Below are positions 6,326-14,792 of a DNA stretch of 23,450 nucleotides, one piece after another. The stretch is taken from positions 1-23,450 of the IMG/VR virus record IMGVR_UViG_3300034374_002585. One strand, given 5' to 3'. The notes under the pieces are model-generated. The model had not been told where the DNA came from, searched no databases, and saw only the letters and a list, made by a program, of their open reading frames with translations. Position 1 is the stretch's first letter. Every line of letters begins with the position of its first letter. Made by a program: the position numbers and the translations under genes. The DNA is from a virus.

Positions 6326-9228
6326 TAAACTTACGGATTAACGGATACAATATGCCCGTTCTTTTTGATGAGAGTGGAGTACGGCTAAATAAGAAGATTT
6401 ACGACATTGAAGATATTGGTAGTAGGTGGGGTGATTATAGCAAGACAATCCGTGTAGCAAGCAGCCCCGAATCAGACGAAATATTCAGCTACTACTTTAA
6501 CGTAAACTCTTCGATACAGAGTACAGACGAAAACTTTGCACCTGACTTCAACCCTAACCTTAAAGCCCCTGCAAGTATTTATGTAGAGGGCATTCCGGTC
6601 ATAGATGGTTACGCACAACTAAATAGGGTAACGTATAGCAATGAGCATAACATCGTTTACCACTTAACGGTTTATAGCAGCTTTAAGAACTTCTTTGAAG
6701 ACATAGAGAATAAGTTTCTGCGAGATTTAGACTTATCTGACTTAGATCATACTTATAGCGTTCCTAACATAACAGGAAGTTGGAGTACGGTGAACAGCAC
6801 GGGTGGCTATGTTTACCCTATGATAGACTATGGGTTAGATAACACGGGCTTTTGGAGAGATAAAGACTTTAAGCCTGCCGTATTTGCAAAGCAGTATTGG
6901 GATAGAATATTTAACGAAGCGGGCTACACATACACATCGGAGTTCCTAAATTCAGACCCTTTTGATAGGCTTATTGTGCCTGCTGAATACAATATAGAGT
7001 TATCAGACGAAACGATAGCAGATAGGCAGTTTTATGTGGGTAGAAGCACGACAGACCAGACCATAAATACAACAATTAGTAAAAGCACAACTGTTTGGGG
7101 GACTGTTACATCGCAGCTTGTGTTTAATGACGATAGCGGAAACTACTATAATACTAACGGAAGCAAATACAGCACGGTAAACGGGATATTTACGCCAGCA
7201 ACTTGGGGTGGGCTATACAAGTTTAAAGCTAAAATAAAGGCTAAACTTAAATATGTGGGTGCCGGCGTAATTGGAAGTTACTTCAAATACACAAACGATA
7301 TAGGGGTTGTTCTGTACGACAATCTCAACACAACAGGCGTAGTAGTAGCAAAAGCTACAATAGACGGACTTGATTTCGCACCTGGACTTATCAGTACAAA
7401 TGATTTTAGTGCATCATCTACAATAACATTTGAAACCCCTCCAATAAGAGTTACTAAGAATCACAGCATTTATTTAGTTCCTTTCATACCAAATGAATGG
7501 CATGTTCAATTAGATTCTCTTTCAGAATTAGACTTTGTGCTTGAAACTACATCAGAGTTTGGTGGCGTTCTTGCAGAAACCACAACTGCAATAGGGGAAG
7601 ATATTGAAATGTCGCAAGTTGCACCCGAAGATTTCAAGCAAAAGGACTACATAAAGTCTATTATAGAAATGTTTAACCTCTATGTAGAGGTAGATGAAGA
7701 CAACTTACAAAATCTAATAATAGAACCTCGTGACAACTTCTTTTCAGACGAAAAGGTGAACATCACAGAACTGATAGATGTAGGTCGTGAGCAAGAGATA
7801 GAGCCTATGTCTTTGCTTAAAGGTAATAGGTACGAGTGGTCATACCAAGAGGACAATGACCATGAGAATAAGGTCTACAAGTATATGTGGCAAGAAGACT
7901 ATGGTATGTATCGTAAAGACGTACTTAACGACTTCTTGTACGAAACAAAAAAAGTTAGCGTAGGCTTTGCACCTACCCCACTAATAAACTACCCCAAGAA
8001 CTCGCATCAAGGTGGTGATGACAGAATAATATCTGCTATCAAGTTTGAGGATGCCTTGACCGGAAAGAACAAAAGTAAACAAAAGCCGAGAATACTATAT
8101 TGGGGTGGTTTAATCACGACAAACGACCCATTTAGACTTATACCCACAGATGGCACAGCAGTACCATATTGGATTATAAACAGCTACCCATACGCAGGGC
8201 ATTTAGACAACCCTTACACACCTACCATAGACATCTGCTTCGGTACTCCAAGAAGTGTATTCTACGACAATGTGATAGGTGGTATAGGCGATTTAGAATA
8301 CACCGATGCTAACTTGTATAATGTGTATTGGAGAAGGTGGATACAAGAAATTACCGACAAGGAAAGCAAGGTGCTAACGTGCTATGTGAAACTTAACCCA
8401 ATAGACTACTACAACCTTGACTTCCGTAAGCTATACTTTATCAAAGATGCTACCTACCGATTGCTCGAAGTTATGGACTACGACTTACAAGGTGGCAGTA
8501 CAACCAAGTGTAAGTTCTTAAAATGGAATCCAAAGCAGCAGCACTTCGTTAATCGTGGTGCATTCAATGGCGGTAGAGGAACGATCGGTGGTGGCGATGA
8601 CCCGATTCCAGGTTTCATGCGTGTACTAACTGGCAACAAACTTGACAGGTATGCGGATAGTGTAAACATAGGAAATGGCGGTGAAGAGTTCCAATACTTT
8701 AAAGGCTTTGTTTACGGAGAAAACAATATAGGCGGCAATGTAAAGGCTTCTATATTCAATAGCAACAATAACGAAGTTAGGGGCGATAATGCCTTCTTAG
8801 TAAATACCGATGGCAGGATAGTTCAAGGAGATGAAGCGTGGATTAACAACATATTTGTAGAGAAGTACGCTGAAATAGTTTTAGATTCAGGTCAAATTGC
8901 AGACACATTCAGCAGCTACCTTGCCGTATTACCCGAATTACCGAGTAATCAATACTATCAGATAAACAAGGTAGTTTCATTCTACGACTACAACGGAACA
9001 CCATACGCATTTGGTGGGCAGTTTGTACTTGCTACCACTACCACAAATAGCACACTTGCTACTGGCACAAACGCAATAGCGGGTGCAGCAGACAAATACT
9101 TGCTATGGACTTTAAGCACTAACCCACTTGACTTCGGTGAAGGCGTAAGCATCATCAATAACGTAGAAGATGCCGAAGCGGGTGGAGATTTAACAATTAA
9201 AATATACTATCAAATAATAGAGTTCTAA
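6322..9228 (+). CDS. Large tail protein with fibre-like C-terminal region
   Basis: A 968-residue protein. The N-terminus (MINLRINGYNMPVLFDE, then IGSRWGDYSKTIRVASSPE and a NVNSSIQS segment) matches a Bacteroidota tail protein pattern in which a short strand-rich motif is followed by the S/T-K-T/S-I/F pattern. The long centre is beta-rich with many aromatic residues. Around residues 750-830 a Gly-rich linker (GGRGTIGGGDDP) leads into repeats of the GENNIGGNVKASIFNSNNNE kind, typical of fibre shafts. The last 100 residues form a small beta domain resembling those closing Bacteroidota phage fibres. It may combine a tail-tip hub with a receptor-facing end. It is joined by ATGA upstream and TAATG downstream (overlap at 9228). 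Confidence 0.6.
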   Translation: MINLRINGYNMPVLFDESGVRLNKKIYDIEDIGSRWGDYSKTIRVASSPESDEIFSYYFNVNSSIQSTDENFAPDFNPNLKAPASIYVEGIPVIDGYAQLNRVTYSNEHNIVYHLTVYSSFKNFFEDIENKFLRDLDLSDLDHTYSVPNITGSWSTVNSTGGYVYPMIDYGLDNTGFWRDKDFKPAVFAKQYWDRIFNEAGYTYTSEFLNSDPFDRLIVPAEYNIELSDETIADRQFYVGRSTTDQTINTTISKSTTVWGTVTSQLVFNDDSGNYYNTNGSKYSTVNGIFTPATWGGLYKFKAKIKAKLKYVGAGVIGSYFKYTNDIGVVLYDNLNTTGVVVAKATIDGLDFAPGLISTNDFSASSTITFETPPIRVTKNHSIYLVPFIPNEWHVQLDSLSELDFVLETTSEFGGVLAETTTAIGEDIEMSQVAPEDFKQKDYIKSIIEMFNLYVEVDEDNLQNLIIEPRDNFFSDEKVNITELIDVGREQEIEPMSLLKGNRYEWSYQEDNDHENKVYKYMWQEDYGMYRKDVLNDFLYETKKVSVGFAPTPLINYPKNSHQGGDDRIISAIKFEDALTGKNKSKQKPRILYWGGLITTNDPFRLIPTDGTAVPYWIINSYPYAGHLDNPYTPTIDICFGTPRSVFYDNVIGGIGDLEYTDANLYNVYWRRWIQEITDKESKVLTCYVKLNPIDYYNLDFRKLYFIKDATYRLLEVMDYDLQGGSTTKCKFLKWNPKQQHFVNRGAFNGGRGTIGGGDDPIPGFMRVLTGNKLDRYADSVNIGNGGEEFQYFKGFVYGENNIGGNVKASIFNSNNNEVRGDNAFLVNTDGRIVQGDEAWINNIFVEKYAEIVLDSGQIADTFSSYLAVLPELPSNQYYQINKVVSFYDYNGTPYAFGGQFVLATTTTNSTLATGTNAIAGAADKYLLWTLSTNPLDFGEGVSIINNVEDAEAGGDLTIKIYYQIIEF

Positions 9229-11159
9229 TGGCTGCAAATTACGAAGAAATATTAAAGCTGATTGTCGATGCTGGCGAGAGTGTAAACACTATTGAGGGGC
9301 TTAAAAAGCGCATAGATGAACTGAAAAAGGAAATGGCTACCATGACTATTGGTGGACAGGACTATGTAGCTACAAAGCAAAAGGTAGATCAGCTTTCAAA
9401 AGCGCAAAGGGATTTAGCAAGTTCAAGCAAAGATGTATCTCAATCTACAAATCAAGCAAGAACACAAGTTAAGAACTTTGGCGATACATCAGCAGCAGCC
9501 ACAGCATCATTACTTGCATTAGGTTACGCTTTCTCTGATATGGGGCAGTTCGGAATGGGCTTCTCACAAGGTATTAGAGCCATAGCAAACAACTTGTCTT
9601 CTCTGTCCATATCAATGGTATTGTTGCAGCAAGAAGCAAAGGCTACTGGGAAATCCATGCGAACCTTGCTCTCTACTGCAATCAGAGGTCCATACGGACT
9701 TATTGTAGGGTTTCAGCTTGTGATTGGTCTTATAGACTTGTGGGCTAATTCACAGCGCAAAGCAAAAGAGGAAACAAAAAGTCTTACAGAATCATTTGAA
9801 GAGCAAGCGCAAAGGCTTGAAGTGTTAAAGGGTGCGTTAGATGCATCTTTGGGCGAAAATCAATATAAAGTTGCCCTTGAAACCTTAAACGATGAAATGG
9901 GTAGGTCTATTGAACTTACTGGTGATTTAGCAATAGACACAGAAAACTACACAAAATATTTAAACCTTTCAGCAGAAGCTGCTCTTCTTGCTGCGAAAGC
10001 GCAGAAAAAATTACAAGAAATACAAAATCCAGAATTAGGCTTTTGGCAAGAAGCATTGATAAGAGTTAAAAACTTTTATTCATGGCAATCATTAGCAAGG
10101 GATCTCGGCAAGGCTTATCAAGAAGAAAGGGGTGGATTAGAAGAAGAATATAATGAAATACTTAGAGAGCAAGCCGAGTTAGAATTAAAGTTACAAGAGT
10201 TAAGAAAGAAGGAGGATAATGATAAAAAGGAAAAAAGATTAAAGAAAGAAAAGAAAGCCTACTTTGACCTAAACGAAGAACTCCAAGAGTACCTTGATAA
10301 ACTAAATGATTTAGAAAAGCAGCTTAGCGATGATATAGCCAAAAAAGACAGAGAGTTATACATAGATAGCCTTTCAGAAGAACAGCAAGAGATAGCGAAG
10401 GTTGTAGAAGAATATAAAGAACTGATAAAAGTTGCAGAAGAAATAGCCATAATGAAAGGTGTTGGCGTTATGTACTCGGAAACTTCTGAAATATACAAAC
10501 GACAAGAGGAAGAGATAAATAGGATACGAAAAAAGTACGCTGATAAGAGAGCAGAACAAGAAAAGGAGGATGCAAGGAAAAGGAGGGCAGAGCAATTAAA
10601 ACAAGTAAACACGCAGTTAGATGACGAAGAAGATGCAAGTAAAAGGGCATTAGATAGAATACACCAAACAGAGCAAGCTAAACTGCAAGCTGCATCTAAC
10701 ACCTTCGGTTTTCTTATTGCAATGAATCAAGCCTTCGCTGGGAAAACGGAAGCAGAGCAAAGAAAAGCGTTTAATCGTGATAAAGCACTTCGTGTGGCGC
10801 AAGCTACTATTGACACCTACGCAGCAGCTAACGCTGCTCTTGCAGCGGGTGGTGGTACTCCATTAGGATTTTCAATGATGGCAGCAGCAATCGCAGCAGG
10901 ATTAGCTAATGTTACAACCATATTGTCGCAGCAGTTTAATGGTGGCAGTTCTTCTGCTCCATCAGCAAATGGAGGGGGTATTCAAGGTGGCTACCCATAC
11001 CCAATGTCAGGGTTTAGCACGATTGACCCGCAGTTTCCAGATAGAACAGGAAGCCTTAATATTATACCGAGAACGCAGCGCATTGTAGTCTTAGAATCAG
11101 ACATCACGGGCGCACAGAAAACGAGTATTGATAGGGAGCAGAAAGCAAAAGTCGGATAA
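9228..11159 (+). CDS. Tape measure protein
   Basis: A 643-residue, mostly helical protein. An N-terminal coiled coil (about residues 20-75) is followed by an Ala/Gly-rich hydrophobic region around 85-170 with likely membrane-active helices (GPYGLIVGFQLVIGLIDLWA). A highly charged coiled coil covers about 190-480 (for example KKEDNDKKEKRLKKEKKAY), then a second Ala/Gly-rich hydrophobic stretch near 525-560 (FSMMAAAIAAGLANVTTIL). This layout is typical of tape measures, which set tail length and help DNA enter the cell. At about 1.5 A per residue the tail would be roughly 100 nm. It overlaps the previous stop through TAATG, so the two are probably coupled in translation. Its chaperone gene is almost 6 kb upstream, an unusual separation. 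Confidence 0.8.
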   Translation: MAANYEEILKLIVDAGESVNTIEGLKKRIDELKKEMATMTIGGQDYVATKQKVDQLSKAQRDLASSSKDVSQSTNQARTQVKNFGDTSAAATASLLALGYAFSDMGQFGMGFSQGIRAIANNLSSLSISMVLLQQEAKATGKSMRTLLSTAIRGPYGLIVGFQLVIGLIDLWANSQRKAKEETKSLTESFEEQAQRLEVLKGALDASLGENQYKVALETLNDEMGRSIELTGDLAIDTENYTKYLNLSAEAALLAAKAQKKLQEIQNPELGFWQEALIRVKNFYSWQSLARDLGKAYQEERGGLEEEYNEILREQAELELKLQELRKKEDNDKKEKRLKKEKKAYFDLNEELQEYLDKLNDLEKQLSDDIAKKDRELYIDSLSEEQQEIAKVVEEYKELIKVAEEIAIMKGVGVMYSETSEIYKRQEEEINRIRKKYADKRAEQEKEDARKRRAEQLKQVNTQLDDEEDASKRALDRIHQTEQAKLQAASNTFGFLIAMNQAFAGKTEAEQRKAFNRDKALRVAQATIDTYAAANAALAAGGGTPLGFSMMAAAIAAGLANVTTILSQQFNGGSSSAPSANGGGIQGGYPYPMSGFSTIDPQFPDRTGSLNIIPRTQRIVVLESDITGAQKTSIDREQKAKVG

Positions 11160-11171
11160 AAAATAAAGTTA

Positions 11172-11190
11172 GTGTCTTTAAGAATAGATT
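11172..11190 (+). promoter_or_regulatory. GTGTCTTTA motif before the protease gene
   Basis: GTGTCTTTA (11172-11180) lies 19 bases before the ATG at 11191, in the short gap after the tape measure. The right half is degenerate (AGAATAGA). It marks the start of the head module. Confidence 0.45.
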
Positions 11191-12180
11191 ATGTTACCAA
11201 TATTTGAACTTATAATGAATGGGGAAGAAGATGGCGTAAGCCTGGTTTCTTTTGTAGATAGCCCCGCAATGAAATCTAATTGGGTTGCTTTTAGCGACAT
11301 TAAAGAGGAATTGTTTAGCATACAGTCTAAGCAAGAAGAACTAATGTCTGAAAAGATATTCTTCTCCGACTATCCAAAAAGTGCAATATCAAATGCTAAA
11401 CGTGCCATCAAGCACAAGGAAGAGAACGGCAGCGATTGTGGTACGCAAGTGGGTTGGATTCGTGCAAGACAGATAGCGCAAGGCAAGTCTTTCGATGAGG
11501 CTATGATTAAGCGCATTTTCAGCTTCCTAAGCAGAGCAAAAACCTACGATCAGGGGAAGTACTTTGATGATGATGGCAAGGAAATATGTGGCAGCATCAT
11601 GTATGATGCGTGGGGTGGTGATAGCATGAAGACTTGGGCAGAAAGCAAACTTAATCAGTTAGAGCGCAAGAGAGAAAGCATGAGCAGACAAGAGTACGCC
11701 TTTCAGATACAATCAGAAGAAAAGCGTATTGTTAGTGGTGCGATACTTTTAGCAGACTTTCCAGTATTAAGGGTAGACGAAGAAGGGAAGCCCTATTATG
11801 TAGTTCTCCGTAGAGATACGATAGAGAAGGTAATGCAGAAGTTCTTTAAGGAAGGCAGACACATAGGCAGCAACAAAGACCATAACAAAGAAGACATGGT
11901 ACGGAACGCCTATATGTTTGAAAGCTACATGATAGACAGAGAGCGTGGTGTAAACCCACCCAAAGGCTTTGAGTTTGCCAAAGATGGCAGTTGGTTCGGA
12001 AGCTATAAGATAGATGACGAAGAAACGTGGATAGAAGCCAAGTCCGGTAAGTTTAACGGATTCAGCATAGAAGGTGCATTTGAGATGAAGCCAGTAGAGT
12101 TTGCAGAAGAGCAGAATAAAGAAGCAGAACTGCTAAGTGCATTAAAGCAATTAGAATCAGCACTTTACAAACAAAATTAA
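11191..12180 (+). CDS. XkdF-like prohead maturation protease with N-terminal helical domain
   Basis: A 329-residue protein in two parts. Residues about 55-150 form a helical module with YPKSAISNAKRAIKHKEENG, CGTQVGWIRARQIAQGKSF, and CGSIMYDAWGG followed by WAESKL; I recognise this unit from phage head proteins, but its role is uncertain. From about 175 to 305 comes an XkdF/peptidase S78-like protease core: RIVSGAILLADFPVLR, candidate catalytic His231 in SNKDHNKE, and candidate nucleophile Ser292 in FNGFSIEG. Such enzymes trim scaffold and capsid protein during head maturation. The position directly before the scaffold-like and capsid genes agrees with that. The protease family is fairly sure; the catalytic residues are proposed from spacing only. 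Confidence 0.75.
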   Translation: MLPIFELIMNGEEDGVSLVSFVDSPAMKSNWVAFSDIKEELFSIQSKQEELMSEKIFFSDYPKSAISNAKRAIKHKEENGSDCGTQVGWIRARQIAQGKSFDEAMIKRIFSFLSRAKTYDQGKYFDDDGKEICGSIMYDAWGGDSMKTWAESKLNQLERKRESMSRQEYAFQIQSEEKRIVSGAILLADFPVLRVDEEGKPYYVVLRRDTIEKVMQKFFKEGRHIGSNKDHNKEDMVRNAYMFESYMIDRERGVNPPKGFEFAKDGSWFGSYKIDDEETWIEAKSGKFNGFSIEGAFEMKPVEFAEEQNKEAELLSALKQLESALYKQN

Positions 12181-12199
12181 ACAACTAATTTATATACAA

Positions 12200-12216
12200 G
12201 TCTTTAATAGTAAAGA
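12200..12216 (+). promoter_or_regulatory. GTCTTTA / TAAAGA inverted motif before the scaffold gene
   Basis: GTCTTTA (12200-12206) and TAAAGA (12211-12216) form an imperfect palindrome 4-20 bases before the ATG at 12220. It is a variant of the recurring start-proximal element, with ATAG between the arms. Confidence 0.45.
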
Positions 12217-12219
12217 ATC

Positions 12220-12792
12220 ATGGATTACAAAAAAGAAATAATTGAAACCCTAAACAAGATTCAAGCACTTTTCGCTAAGGAGAAAGAAGTGGAGTACCAA
12301 AAAGCCCGCACAATGGATGGAACTATGGTTGCTTGGAGTGATGAAACACTCACCGCAGGCAGCAAGTTTTATGTAATGTCGGGTGAAGGGGTAGTAGCTG
12401 CCGATTCAGGGCAGTATGAGTTGGAGAATGGCGATATTGTGGTAGTAGAATCAGGGGCAGTAACAGATTTGTTAATGAAACAACACGAAGAAATGAACCA
12501 GTTTAACGAAGTAGAGTTCAAAGAAGAACTCAACAAGCAGCTTGACGAAAGGCTTACCGCAATCGAAGCCAAATTCGCAGAATCATTAGAAACCTACACC
12601 GCCAAACTTGAAGCGTTGGAAGTAAAACTTTCAGAGAACAAGAATGCACAGGTAGAGGAAGTAATTAGTGCCGTAAACAGCCTTAAAGCTGAATTGAGCA
12701 AAGTACCGACAGAAGAGCCTACTCGTAAGCCTTCTGTTGAGTTTGCAGAGCAAGGCAAGTACGCAGCAATCTTTAACCAACTTAAAAAGTAA
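12220..12792 (+). CDS. Putative capsid scaffold or accessory head protein
   Basis: A 190-residue acidic protein. Residues 25-85 form a small beta domain of a kind frequent in phage head regions: DGTMVAWSDETLTAGSKFYV, then SGQYELENGDIVVVESGAVT. From about 86 to 160 there is a continuous predicted coiled coil (EELNKQLDERLTAIEAKFAE and KLEALEVKLSENK), and the C-terminus ends with a short basic helix. An acidic coiled-coil protein between the maturation protease and the major capsid protein is the classic place for a scaffold, and the protease would be expected to cleave it. The start is supported by the palindromic motif just upstream. Function is inferred from composition and position. Confidence 0.6.
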   Translation: MDYKKEIIETLNKIQALFAKEKEVEYQKARTMDGTMVAWSDETLTAGSKFYVMSGEGVVAADSGQYELENGDIVVVESGAVTDLLMKQHEEMNQFNEVEFKEELNKQLDERLTAIEAKFAESLETYTAKLEALEVKLSENKNAQVEEVISAVNSLKAELSKVPTEEPTRKPSVEFAEQGKYAAIFNQLKK

Positions 12793-12813
12793 AACCACCA
12801 ATAAAACAGAAAA

Positions 12814-13746
12814 ATGAGTTTTAACGTATCATCATTAACCAACTATATCAATGAGCAGTCCACCGAACTCATTGGTAGATCGTTCTTTGAATCAAGGAGC
12901 GCACGTTATTTCGGTGGGCTTCAAACAGGGATCAAAACCAGCGATGCCCTTCAACTGCTTGCCGTAGATGCTGTGCCGCTATCTGATTCATCTTGTGGGT
13001 TCAACCCAAGTGGTAGTGCTACTTTTACGCAGCGCAACATCACCGTGGGGAACATCAAATATCAAGACGAACTTTGCCCCAAAGACTTGCGTGCTATGTG
13101 GACACAAATCTTGCTTAGACCAGGTGCTAATGCTGAAAATGAAGAACTGACTTTCGCTAATCAGATTTCAGACCTTTTGGTAAGCCTTATTCACGAACAC
13201 GTTGAAGTTTTGGACTGGCAGGGAGATACCACAAGCGGTAGTGAATACCTTAACAAGTACGATGGTCTTATCAAGATTATCGGTGCTGCATCAGGAGTAG
13301 TTTCGGGTAACACCACATCTGCCACCGCCTTCACTTCATCTAACGCTATCGCAGTAGTAAACGCAATGTGCGATGCTGCTCCTGCTAAGATCAAGACTAA
13401 GGGTGACAAGGTGTTGTTTATGGGAACAGACTTCTTCGACATCTATGTAAACGCATTGATGGCTGCTAACTTGTTCCACACCAACGCTACCGAGTGGGCT
13501 AACTACGAATTGGTAGTACCTGGAAAGAACGTTAAGGTTGTAGGAGTTCACGGACTTGACAGCACTAACAGAATGTTCTTAGGTCGCACACCACACATCT
13601 TCTTGGGAACTGACTTGGTTAGCGACATGGAAGAGTTCAAGATGTGGTATTCGATGGATGATGACAATATCAAGTACAGCGTTAAGTTCAAGCGTGGGGT
13701 ACAAGTAGCTTACCCTAACGAGATTGTTCAGTTCACCTTAGTTTAA
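12814..13746 (+). CDS. Major capsid protein (HK97-like)
   Basis: A 310-residue protein directly after the scaffold-like gene. The sequence fits HK97-fold capsid proteins of Bacteroidota phages: an N-terminal helical arm, then FTQRNITVGNIKYQDELCPK (about residues 71-90), a long helix around FANQISDLLVSLIHEHVEVL, a D-W-Q-G turn, and a C-terminal half with KVLFMGTDFFDIYVN and VKVVGVHGLDSTNRMFLGRT, ending in strands. It would form the icosahedral shell. The leader (AATAAAACAGAAAA) is A-rich with no Shine-Dalgarno, normal for the host phylum. It is 21 bases from the upstream stop and probably shares its transcript. Confidence 0.85.
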   Translation: MSFNVSSLTNYINEQSTELIGRSFFESRSARYFGGLQTGIKTSDALQLLAVDAVPLSDSSCGFNPSGSATFTQRNITVGNIKYQDELCPKDLRAMWTQILLRPGANAENEELTFANQISDLLVSLIHEHVEVLDWQGDTTSGSEYLNKYDGLIKIIGAASGVVSGNTTSATAFTSSNAIAVVNAMCDAAPAKIKTKGDKVLFMGTDFFDIYVNALMAANLFHTNATEWANYELVVPGKNVKVVGVHGLDSTNRMFLGRTPHIFLGTDLVSDMEEFKMWYSMDDDNIKYSVKFKRGVQVAYPNEIVQFTLV

Positions 13747-13747
13747 T

Positions 13748-13757
13748 AGGAAGGAGG
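13748..13757 (+). promoter_or_regulatory. Strong Shine-Dalgarno sequence
   Basis: AGGAAGGAGG ends 7 bases before the ATG at 13765. Nearly all other genes here have A-rich leaders with no such site, so this ribosome binding site stands out; it may serve the high output needed for the tail tube subunit. Confidence 0.6.
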
Positions 13758-13764
13758 ACTAAGC

Positions 13765-14280
13765 ATGGCTTGTAATTTAACACAAGGATTTACCGTAGGC
13801 TGTAAAGATAGTATCGGTGGTATCAAAAAGCTGTTCTTTCGTGAGTTCAGTTCTATTGCCACCGTTACTACCAACACAACCGGTACGGTAACAGACATAG
13901 ACGATGGCTCTCCTGCTGCCGACTTCTATACCTATGAGTGCGTGAAGGAAACTTCAAATGCAAGTGAAACCATACAAGTTAGCGTTGAGAACGGAACTGT
14001 GGTTTACGAGCAGAGCGTAACTTATGTATTGAACAAGAGCGAGCAAGCGAAGCGCAACGAGATAAAGCTATTAGCACAAGCAAGGCTGATGTGTATTGCA
14101 TTAGATTCAAACGACAACTATTGGTTGTACGGAGAAGTAAGCGGTCTTGATTTGACTGGCGATAGCCAAATCACACTTGGTCAGGCTTTCTCTGACAGAA
14201 ACGGGTATAGTCTTACCTTTATGGGTAAAGAACCCGAACCCGCAAGGCTTGTCCTTTCATCAGCATTCACGGCTGTATAA
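13765..14280 (+). CDS. Major tail protein (tail tube)
   Basis: A 171-residue protein of a family I recognise in Bacteroidota siphophages. It begins MACNLTQGFTVGCKDSIGGI, continues with strands (KKLFFREFSS), then ENGTVVYEQSVTYVLNKSEQ before a helix (EIKLLAQARLMCIAL), and closes with GEVSGLDLTGDSQ and GYSLTFMGKEPEPA. This strand-rich layout with one helix fits the tail tube fold. Many copies would stack into the tail. It follows the major capsid gene and ends just before a strong intrinsic terminator at 14301-14330, so it is the last gene of the head unit. The strong Shine-Dalgarno sequence agrees with high expression. The name comes from family resemblance and position. Confidence 0.75.
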   Translation: MACNLTQGFTVGCKDSIGGIKKLFFREFSSIATVTTNTTGTVTDIDDGSPAADFYTYECVKETSNASETIQVSVENGTVVYEQSVTYVLNKSEQAKRNEIKLLAQARLMCIALDSNDNYWLYGEVSGLDLTGDSQITLGQAFSDRNGYSLTFMGKEPEPARLVLSSAFTAV

Positions 14281-14300
14281 TTTAGAACCATTCCAAATTA

Positions 14301-14330
14301 AGGGGGTAGCTGAAAAGTTACCCCTTTTTT
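14301..14330 (+). terminator. Intrinsic terminator after the tail tube gene
   Basis: AGGGGGTAGCT (14301-14311) pairs with AGTTACCCCTT (14316-14326) around GAAA, with two G-T wobbles, followed by a T run to 14330. It closes the head-module transcript. Confidence 0.85.
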
Positions 14331-14332
14331 AT

Positions 14333-14340
14333 TACCTTTG
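14333..14340 (+). promoter_or_regulatory. Bacteroidota -7 element
   Basis: TACCTTTG fits TAnnTTTG and stands 5 bases before the ATG at 14346, so the message would be leaderless or nearly so. The -33 region is overlapped by the terminator stem, where only CTG (14310-14312) stands about 20 bases upstream, so this promoter is less certain than the one at 4533. Confidence 0.5.
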
Positions 14341-14345
14341 AACCT

Positions 14346-14531
14346 ATGAATATACAAAAACAAAACGAACTGAACGTATTGGGCAATCTGATGTTTCAGA
14401 ATATGCTTAATACACTTTCCCCTTTCACGGAAGAAGAGAAAGAGTACATTTTAGATGGCGTTAGTGATTTAATAGAAGATCACTTAAAGGACATGGAGTT
14501 GGAGCGAAGCTATAATGCTTCCAATAATTAA
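14346..14531 (+). CDS. Small hypothetical protein
   Basis: A 61-residue acidic, helical protein (MNIQKQNELNVLGNLMFQNM, then SPFTEEEKEYILDGVSDLIE and a charged C-terminus). I do not recognise it. There is no membrane segment or signal. It has its own terminator-promoter arrangement: a strong terminator ends at 14330, a -7 element lies at 14333-14340, and T runs follow at 14543-14550. This suggests independent, possibly early, expression compared with the virion genes around it. A regulatory or anti-host role is possible, but nothing in the sequence shows one. Confidence 0.6.
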   Translation: MNIQKQNELNVLGNLMFQNMLNTLSPFTEEEKEYILDGVSDLIEDHLKDMELERSYNASNN

Positions 14532-14560
14532 TTGCCAATTTGGTTTTTTTATACATATAT

Positions 14561-14597
14561 GGGGCTGTGATACATTATGTTAATCAGCCCCTTTTTT
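14561..14597 (+). terminator. Intrinsic terminator
   Basis: GGGGCTG (14561-14567) pairs with CAGCCCC (14585-14591) around a 17-base loop, followed by six T (14592-14597). It would end the short transcript of the gene at 14346. It also makes the ATG at 14577, inside the loop, an unlikely start for the next gene. Confidence 0.75.
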
Positions 14598-14606
14598 GAT
14601 ACGAAT

Positions 14607-14792
14607 ATGGACTACGCTAAAATAGATAACATAAAGATTTCGGGCGTTGAGGTAAAAGACTATCCCGACTTCTGCGATGCCTACATTGAATCAGCAGACT
14701 ATGATGGCAGATCTATGACAGAAGAAGAGTTAGACGAACTGAATGACGATAGAGATTTCGTGCATCAGCAACTTTGGGATTGGCTGCGCTAA
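14607..14792 (+). CDS. Small conserved phage protein of unknown function
   Basis: A 61-residue acidic protein beginning MDYAKIDNIKISGVEVKDYP, then DFCDAYIESADYDGRSMTEE, and ending FVHQQLWDWLR. The pattern DYPDFCDAYIESADY, a short linker, EEELDELN and a closing helix is one I recall from small conserved proteins in many phages, without a known role. The frame is open from an earlier ATG at 14577, but that lies inside the terminator loop at 14561-14591, so I choose the ATG at 14607. It ends against the 3' end of the reverse-strand nuclease gene with a 4-base overlap. Confidence 0.65.
   Translation: MDYAKIDNIKISGVEVKDYPDFCDAYIESADYDGRSMTEEELDELNDDRDFVHQQLWDWLR

Noticed and set aside
10259-10702. 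Long open frames on the minus strand over the tape measure coiled coil.
   Set aside because: They are composition shadows of a Glu/Lys-rich gene, giving Ser/Leu/Phe-rich nonsense with no start signals.
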